Positions 59,040 to 64,000 of a DNA stretch of 64,000 bases are shown in pieces (the first letter of the stretch is position 1; every line of letters begins with the position of its first letter). Location of the stretch: the NCBI RefSeq assembly GCF_902497855.1, contig NZ_CABVHU010000012.1:209404-273403 (forward strand), in the 5' to 3' direction. Source of the stretch: Pseudomonas fluorescens (GTDB lineage Bacteria; Pseudomonadota; Gammaproteobacteria; Pseudomonadales; Pseudomonadaceae). Under the pieces are notes generated by a model. That model saw only the letters and a program-made list of their open reading frames with translations. It was not told where the DNA came from and did no database searches. The position numbers and the translations under genes were made by a program.

Positions 59040-62000
59040 ATGACCACTACTCCCAGCCGCTCGGACACCGTTTCCGAGCCAAAGGCCTTGAGCCCCAGCA
59101 CCCTGGATTTTCCGGTGGTGGGCATTGGCGCGTCGGCTGGCGGGCTGCAAGCCATCAAACTGTTTTTCGAAAACATGCCCCAGGACAACGGCATGGCGTT
59201 CGTGATCATTCTCCATCTATCCCCCGACCACCAGAGCATCGCCGACAAGATCATCCAGGAATGGACCCAGATGCCGGTGCTGCAGGTCACAGAAACGGTG
59301 CCCATAGAGAAAAACCGGGTGTACGTCATTTCGCCGGCGCAACGGCTGGCGATGAATGACGGGGTTCTTGAAGTCCGCGCCTGCGACTCGGGTCAAGGGC
59401 GCCACGCGTCCATCGATCTGTTTTTTCGCGACCTGGCCGACGTGCACCGGGAGCGTGCTTTCTGTCTGGTGCTGTCCGGTTCCGGTTCGGACGGTGCTGT
59501 CGGTTTGTCCCGGATCAAGGAACAGGGGGGCGTCACCCTCGCCCAGGCCCCGGAAGACGCCGAGTACGACAGCATGCCCCGTGCGGCCATCGACACTCGC
59601 CTGGTGGACCTGGTGTTGCCCGTGGTCGAGATGCCGCAAAAGTTGCTGGAGTTGTGGCGTAATGCTCAGGAAATCAGCTTGCCTACCGCCAATGATCCCG
59701 AAATACAAACCATTGCCGCCATCTCCGAACGCGAAGCCGTGGTGGCCGAACAATTGTTGCATGACATTCTGATCCAGTTGCGCACCGGCACCGGCCATGA
59801 TTTCAAACACTACAAGCGCGCCACCGTATTGCGCCGGATCGAACGCCGGATGCAGGTGACAGCCCAACCGGACCTGGCCGGCTACTACCGTTTTCTGCAA
59901 AACAACCCCGAGGAAACCAAGGCACTGCTGGGCGACATGCTGATCGGCGTGACCAACTTCTTCCGCGACCGTGAAGCCTTCGAAGCGCTGGAACGGGATG
60001 TGGTGCCGCAACTGGTCAGCGCCGCGGTCTCGGCGCAACCCGAGAAAGAAGAGATCCGGGTCTGGTCCGCTGGCTGCTCCACGGGCGAGGAAGCCTATAG
60101 CCTGGCGATGCTGCTGAACGATCAGCTGCAACTGGACAGAAGCGCGGCCTCGTTCCAGCTGTTCGCCACCGACATCGACGAGCGCGCCATCAGCGTCGGT
60201 CGGGCCGGGCTGTACCCGCAAGCGATCATTACCGACATACCGCCGACACGATTGCGGCATTACTTCGCCAAGGAAAACGACCACTACCGAATTCGCAAGG
60301 AAATCCGCGAAAAGGTGTTGTTCGCCAAACACAGCCTGTTGTCCGATCCGCCCTTCTCGCAAATCGACCTGATCGTTTGCCGCAACCTGCTGATCTATCT
60401 GGATCGCGAAGTGCAGCGCGAAATCCTGCAGATGTTCCACTTTGCCCTGCGTCCGGGCGGCTTTCTGTTTCTCGGTTCATCCGAGAGCGCGGACGCGTGC
60501 CATGAATTGTTCGCGCCGGTAGACAAACGTAACCGGATCTTCCGCGCCAAAACCGGCACGGCCAATAGCCGTCGGACCCCGACCATGCCCCGGGGTGGCT
60601 ACGTGCGAACCAGTGCTTCCCGGCAGGTGCCGCAAAACAGCCTGCCACGTAAACTCTCTGTCGCCGATATCCATCAACGGGCCCTGGAACAGTCCGCGCC
60701 GCCGAGCATGATTGTCGATGCCAATGCCGACATCTTGCACATGAGCGAAAGTGCCGGGCGTTTCCTGCGGCATGTCGGCGGTGAACTGTCGCGCAATTTG
60801 CTGACCTTGATTCTTCCGCAATTGCGCCTGGAAATCCGCACCACCCTGTTCCAGGTGCAGCAGAGCGGCCAGCCGGTCAAATCCCGCGAAGTACCGATCA
60901 AGCGCGACGACCGGAGCTACCTGATTGATCTCGTCGCCCATCCCTACAAGGACGAAGAATCGGACGGCGACTACGTGCTGGTGATCTTCGAGGAGGTGGA
61001 GGTCGACCCTTCGGAGTTGGCGGCCACCACCGTACTGCAAACCGAAAGCCAGGTGCTGTCCAACCTGGAGCGCGAGCTGCAACGCACCAAACTGCACCTG
61101 CAAGACACCATCGAACAATCGGAAGTCTCCAGCGAAGAACTCAAGGCTTCCAACGAAGAAATGCAGGCGATCAACGAAGAACTGCGCTCGGCCACCGAAG
61201 AGTTGGAAACCAGCAAGGAAGAACTGCAGTCGATCAACGAAGAGTTATTGACCGTCAACTACGAGCTGAAAACCAAGGTCGAAGAGACCGACAAGATCAA
61301 CGATTACCTGACCAACCTGATCGCATCCACTGACATTGCCACGGTGTTTGTCGACCGCAGCATGCGCATCAAGTGGTTCACCCCGCGCGCCACCGACATC
61401 TTCAGCATGTTGCCGGTGGATACCGGTCGCTCGTTGCTCGACATTACCCATCGCCTGCATTACGACGACCTGACCGCTGATGCAGCGCAGGTTTTCGAAT
61501 CGTTGAACATGATCGAGCGCGAAGTCAGCAGCAACGACAATCGCTGGTACATCGCGCGCCTCCTGCCCTATCGCTCCAGCGAAGATCACATCGACGGCAC
61601 CGTGCTGACCTTCATCGACATCAGCAAGCGTCGCGCCGCCGAAGAAGAGCTGCGCCTGGGCGAAGAACGCATGCGCCTGGTCGCCGAAAGTACCCGCGAC
61701 TACGCGATCATCACCCTCGATGAGCAGGGCGTCATCACCAGCTGGAACAAAGGCGCGGAGTTGATCTTCGGCTACAGCAAGGCCGAGGCCGAAGGTGCGT
61801 ATTACGACTTCATTTTCGCCACCGAGGATCGCGCGGCGGGCGTGCCGGAAAACGAGCTGTTATCGGCGCGCACCCATGGCCGCAGCGAAGATGAGCGCTG
61901 GCACCTGCGCAAGGATGGCAGCCGCTTCTTCTGCAGCGGCGAGGTGACGCTGCTCAAGGGCGAGAACCTCAAGGGCTATGTGAAAATTGCCCGGGACCTG

Positions 62001-63176
62001 ACCGGCCACAAACGCCAGCACGAAGAGCAAAGCCAACAGCTTGCCGAGACCCGCAACACCAATTACCTCAAGGATGAGTTCTTTGCGGTGATGTCCCACG
62101 AACTCAAGCATCCGCTGAACCTGATCCAGCTCAACGCGGAGCTGCTACGTCGCCTGCCGGTCACCAAGTCGCTGGCGCCGGCCGCCAAGGCGGTCGACAC
62201 CATCTGCGATGCCGTCAACAGCCAGGCACGGATCATCGATGACCTGCTGGATGTCGCACGGGTTCGTACCGGCAAGCTCAAGCTGCAACCGGTCGCCGTG
62301 GATCTGATCAGTGTGCTGCGTGACATCCACACCGTCGTCCTCAATGAACAGCACGATCTCAGGGTCGAACTGCGGGTGCCCTCTGACCCATTGTTCGTCC
62401 AGGCCGACCCGACTCGCCTGGAGCAGATCATCTGGAACCTGGTGAACAATGCACTGAAATTCACCCCGCCCAAGGGCTGCGTGCAGTTAATCGCCAGCCA
62501 GGTCGGGAACATGGCCCGGCTGGATGTCAAAGACGATGGTGCCGGCATTGCTCCCGAGAACCTCGATCATGTGTTCGACCTCTTTGGTCAGGCCGAACAG
62601 CAACACGCCACCCACCACCGGGAAGGTCTGGGCATCGGACTTTCGCTCGTTCGCCAGTTGACTGAGGCTCAACGCGGAACGGTTGAGGTGAGTTCCGGGG
62701 GCGTCGGAACGGGGTGTACCTTCACGGTGTGCCTGCCACTGGCACTCACCCATGGTGCGATTCAACCGGTCCCCCCGTTCGAAATCGCCTCGGGACGCCT
62801 GAGCGGATTGACGATCCTCTTGGTAGACGACTCCGCCGAAGTACTGGAAACCTTGAAAATGCTACTGGAGATGGAGGACGCCCAGGTGATTGCCTTCGAT
62901 CGTCCGGTGGCGGCTCTGGACGCGGCCAGAAATACCCGTTTCGATCTGATCATTTCGGACTTGGGCATGCCGGTCATGAGCGGACATGAGTTGATGAGCG
63001 CCCTGCGTCAGTTGCCACTGGTCAAGGATGTGCCGGCGATTGCACTGACCGGCTATGGCGCCCACAGCGACATTCAGAAGTCACGGCAATCAGGCTTTGA
63101 CCAGCATATCGGCAAGCCGGTGTCCTACGATGACCTGATCGAAACCATCGAAACCTTGCGCCAGTCACAGCGGTAA
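59040..63176 (+). CDS. CheB-CheR-PAS-histidine kinase-receiver fusion protein
   Basis: This 1378-residue cytosolic protein joins a CheB methylesterase domain (about 25-205; catalytic S32 in GASAGG, H59, D151 in SGSDGA) to a CheR methyltransferase (about 230-505; VWSAGCSTGEEAYSLAM and LIVCRNLLIYL). A PAS-like region (540-660) and a strong coiled coil (670-755, repeating SNEEMQAINEELRSATEEL) follow. Then come two PAS domains (756-865 and 872-990), HisKA (H1020 in VMSHELKHP), HATPase (NNALKFTPP, GLGIGLSL) and a receiver (D1307 in LIISDLGMP). No membrane segment is seen. Both modification domains keep their key residues. The gene stands alone, with no receptor gene beside it; targets are unknown. 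Confidence 0.92.
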   Translation: MTTTPSRSDTVSEPKALSPSTLDFPVVGIGASAGGLQAIKLFFENMPQDNGMAFVIILHLSPDHQSIADKIIQEWTQMPVLQVTETVPIEKNRVYVISPAQRLAMNDGVLEVRACDSGQGRHASIDLFFRDLADVHRERAFCLVLSGSGSDGAVGLSRIKEQGGVTLAQAPEDAEYDSMPRAAIDTRLVDLVLPVVEMPQKLLELWRNAQEISLPTANDPEIQTIAAISEREAVVAEQLLHDILIQLRTGTGHDFKHYKRATVLRRIERRMQVTAQPDLAGYYRFLQNNPEETKALLGDMLIGVTNFFRDREAFEALERDVVPQLVSAAVSAQPEKEEIRVWSAGCSTGEEAYSLAMLLNDQLQLDRSAASFQLFATDIDERAISVGRAGLYPQAIITDIPPTRLRHYFAKENDHYRIRKEIREKVLFAKHSLLSDPPFSQIDLIVCRNLLIYLDREVQREILQMFHFALRPGGFLFLGSSESADACHELFAPVDKRNRIFRAKTGTANSRRTPTMPRGGYVRTSASRQVPQNSLPRKLSVADIHQRALEQSAPPSMIVDANADILHMSESAGRFLRHVGGELSRNLLTLILPQLRLEIRTTLFQVQQSGQPVKSREVPIKRDDRSYLIDLVAHPYKDEESDGDYVLVIFEEVEVDPSELAATTVLQTESQVLSNLERELQRTKLHLQDTIEQSEVSSEELKASNEEMQAINEELRSATEELETSKEELQSINEELLTVNYELKTKVEETDKINDYLTNLIASTDIATVFVDRSMRIKWFTPRATDIFSMLPVDTGRSLLDITHRLHYDDLTADAAQVFESLNMIEREVSSNDNRWYIARLLPYRSSEDHIDGTVLTFIDISKRRAAEEELRLGEERMRLVAESTRDYAIITLDEQGVITSWNKGAELIFGYSKAEAEGAYYDFIFATEDRAAGVPENELLSARTHGRSEDERWHLRKDGSRFFCSGEVTLLKGENLKGYVKIARDLTGHKRQHEEQSQQLAETRNTNYLKDEFFAVMSHELKHPLNLIQLNAELLRRLPVTKSLAPAAKAVDTICDAVNSQARIIDDLLDVARVRTGKLKLQPVAVDLISVLRDIHTVVLNEQHDLRVELRVPSDPLFVQADPTRLEQIIWNLVNNALKFTPPKGCVQLIASQVGNMARLDVKDDGAGIAPENLDHVFDLFGQAEQQHATHHREGLGIGLSLVRQLTEAQRGTVEVSSGGVGTGCTFTVCLPLALTHGAIQPVPPFEIASGRLSGLTILLVDDSAEVLETLKMLLEMEDAQVIAFDRPVAALDAARNTRFDLIISDLGMPVMSGHELMSALRQLPLVKDVPAIALTGYGAHSDIQKSRQSGFDQHIGKPVSYDDLIETIETLRQSQR

Positions 63177-63180
63177 AACA

Positions 63181-63720
63181 TCAATCGAGATAGGCGCGCT
63201 GTACACAGGCGCGTCTATCGATCGCCTGCCTGAGTCGCTCCTTGTGATCGGCCCACATTCCGGGATCCACCTTGGTCAAGCGCATCAAGGCCAACATGGC
63301 GGTCTTGGCGGCACGGTACTCCGTCCACGCATCCTCGGACCTGAGCTTCAGACGTTCACGCTCGGTCATCTCCATGCGCCTCAAGGCCAATACCGACTCA
63401 TCGGTGATCACCGTACTCAGGGTCAACTGTACCCGGTGTGGCGCTACGAATCCTTGAGTGCCCGCGACAATTTCTCGTGCCCGCTGGGTGCCCCATTTCA
63501 ACGCCGTGCAGTAATGTTCCCCGACACGCCGGTCATAAAATTCCTCGCCGATCGCCCAGCCATTCGGGCCGTAGACGCCTACGAAAACCTGGGTAATCCC
63601 TCCGTGGTTGATCCGTGCCTGCACCTCGATTTGCACGCCATCGTCGAGGACTTCCTCATGGGTGTGGAGGGGTAATCTTCTATTGGTCCATAGCCAGAAT
63701 TGGGCGCCTCTATGTCGCAT
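63181..63720 (-). CDS. Hypothetical protein (179 aa)
   Basis: The frame begins MRHRGAQFWLWTNRRLPLHT behind a strong GGGAGGG ribosome site six bases upstream. The middle part (GGITQVFVGVYGPNGWAIGEEFYDRR) is beta-rich, and the last third is a charged helix (MEMTERERLKLRSEDAWTEYRAAKTAMLALMRL) ending in AYLD. There is no signal peptide or membrane segment. I do not recognise the family. It lies 4 bp beyond, and convergent with, the fusion kinase gene, and next to the rRNA operon end. Confidence 0.7.
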   Translation of the reverse strand: MRHRGAQFWLWTNRRLPLHTHEEVLDDGVQIEVQARINHGGITQVFVGVYGPNGWAIGEEFYDRRVGEHYCTALKWGTQRAREIVAGTQGFVAPHRVQLTLSTVITDESVLALRRMEMTERERLKLRSEDAWTEYRAAKTAMLALMRLTKVDPGMWADHKERLRQAIDRRACVQRAYLD

Positions 63721-63832
63721 CTATATCCCTCCCTCAGTGGTCCTCTGGATTAAGGCACAGCACTGGGGGACTTTCCATGTAGGTCGTCGGCCGGTTGCAC
63801 TTTCGTCGCGCCAGTTTGCGGCGGACAAAAAC

Positions 63833-63866
63833 AAAACCCCTACCTGCATACGCAGATAGGGGTTTC
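63833..63866 (-). terminator. Intrinsic terminator of the rRNA operon
   Basis: AAAACCCCTA..TAGGGGTTT forms a long stem (ACCCCTACCTGC/GCAGATAGGGGT with one mismatch, loop ATAC). It sits 10 bases beyond the 5S 3' end on the minus strand and has T-rich flanks. Confidence 0.85.
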
Positions 63867-63875
63867 GGAATTCAA

Positions 63876-63993
63876 TCTTGACGATGACCTACTCTCACAT
63901 GGGGAAACCCCACACTACCATCGGCGATGCATCGTTTCACTGCTGAGTTCGGGATGGGATCAGGTGGTTCCAATGCTCTATGGTCGTCAAGAA
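63876..63993 (-). rRNA. rrf: 5S ribosomal RNA
   Basis: The reverse complement reads TTCTTGACGACCATAGAGCA at its 5' end and contains CCGAACTCAGCAGTGAAACG, the conserved loop-B/C region, and GCCGATGGTAGTGTGGGGTT. It ends GTCATCGTCAAGA, which pairs with the 5' end. This is a complete 5S gene of Pseudomonas type. As it is followed by a terminator, it is the last gene of an rRNA operon whose 23S and 16S genes lie to the right, beyond the window. Confidence 0.95.
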
Positions 63994-64000
63994 ATTCGGG

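Noticed and set aside
59217..60440. 407-codon frame antisense to the CheB-CheR fusion
   Set aside because: It has no domain resemblance and lies opposite catalytic motifs of a real gene.

Overview
The window is typical Pseudomonas chromosome, most likely from the P. fluorescens group. Supporting evidence: GC-rich coding sequence, a GacS of the expected 917 residues with H294/D717/H863 in place, OprH-PhoP-PhoQ, FabA-FabB, SpuB/PuuA-type glutamine synthetase, and many REP/REPIN palindromes between genes. Gene order in several blocks matches my memory of P. aeruginosa (PA1609-PA1624, PA0925-PA0937, PA1156-PA1180 and the flagellar flg/che cluster). These are synteny recollections, not database results.

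Layout. 1-7.6 kb (minus strand): a chain of overlapping metabolic genes: DUF4892 protein, glutathione transferase, two alpha/beta hydrolases, thioesterase, acyl-CoA synthetase, SixA, DUF4389 protein and gpsA. 7.7-12.7 kb (plus): a 30-codon leader ORF, a periplasmic-binding-type protein, a hybrid kinase in the PA1611 position, then fabA-fabB and a terminator. 13-19.6 kb: small unknown protein, DUF2058, mazG, relA, rlmD, cysM. 19.6-27 kb: a truncated DUF1016 gene, an OmpR-type two-component pair, gacS and ldhA. 27-34.7 kb: small stress or redox genes (META lipoprotein, TlpA-like lipoprotein, ArsC-like, WrbA), a Tag-family glycosylase, ttcA, Yip1, SprT-like and CoA-transferase genes. 34.8-43.6 kb: dctA with a sigma-54 promoter, an AraC regulator, phoQ-phoP-oprH, a 20-codon ORF, a phosphopantetheinyl transferase and an RstAB-like pair. 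43.6-47.3 kb: nrdA behind NrdR boxes, a DnaA box and a long structured leader. 47.5-55.8 kb: flgE-flgD-flgC-flgB, cheR-cheV, flgA-flgM-flgN-ycgR. 55.9-63.7 kb: MFS transporter, glutamine synthetase-like enzyme, a 1378-residue CheB-CheR-PAS-kinase-receiver protein and one unknown gene. The window ends in a 5S rRNA gene on the minus strand, the tail of an rRNA operon lying to the right.

Most unusual local structures: (1) a tandem duplication of about 488 bp between flgB and cheR that builds a complete extra transcription unit (sigma-54 promoter, flgB start, 38-codon FlgB-CheR chimera, terminator); (2) five PhoP-type half-sites at an exact 11-bp period upstream of oprH; (3) a roughly 390-nt nrdA leader with nested and mutually exclusive hairpins behind tandem NrdR boxes; (4) twin dyads upstream of the dctA sigma-54 promoter; (5) a flgA sigma-54 promoter so close to the start codon that the mRNA would be nearly leaderless; (6) a 30-codon signal-peptide-like ORF ending one base before the binding-protein gene. 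I saw no CRISPR array, prophage, transposase or tRNA gene, and no clearly new defence system.
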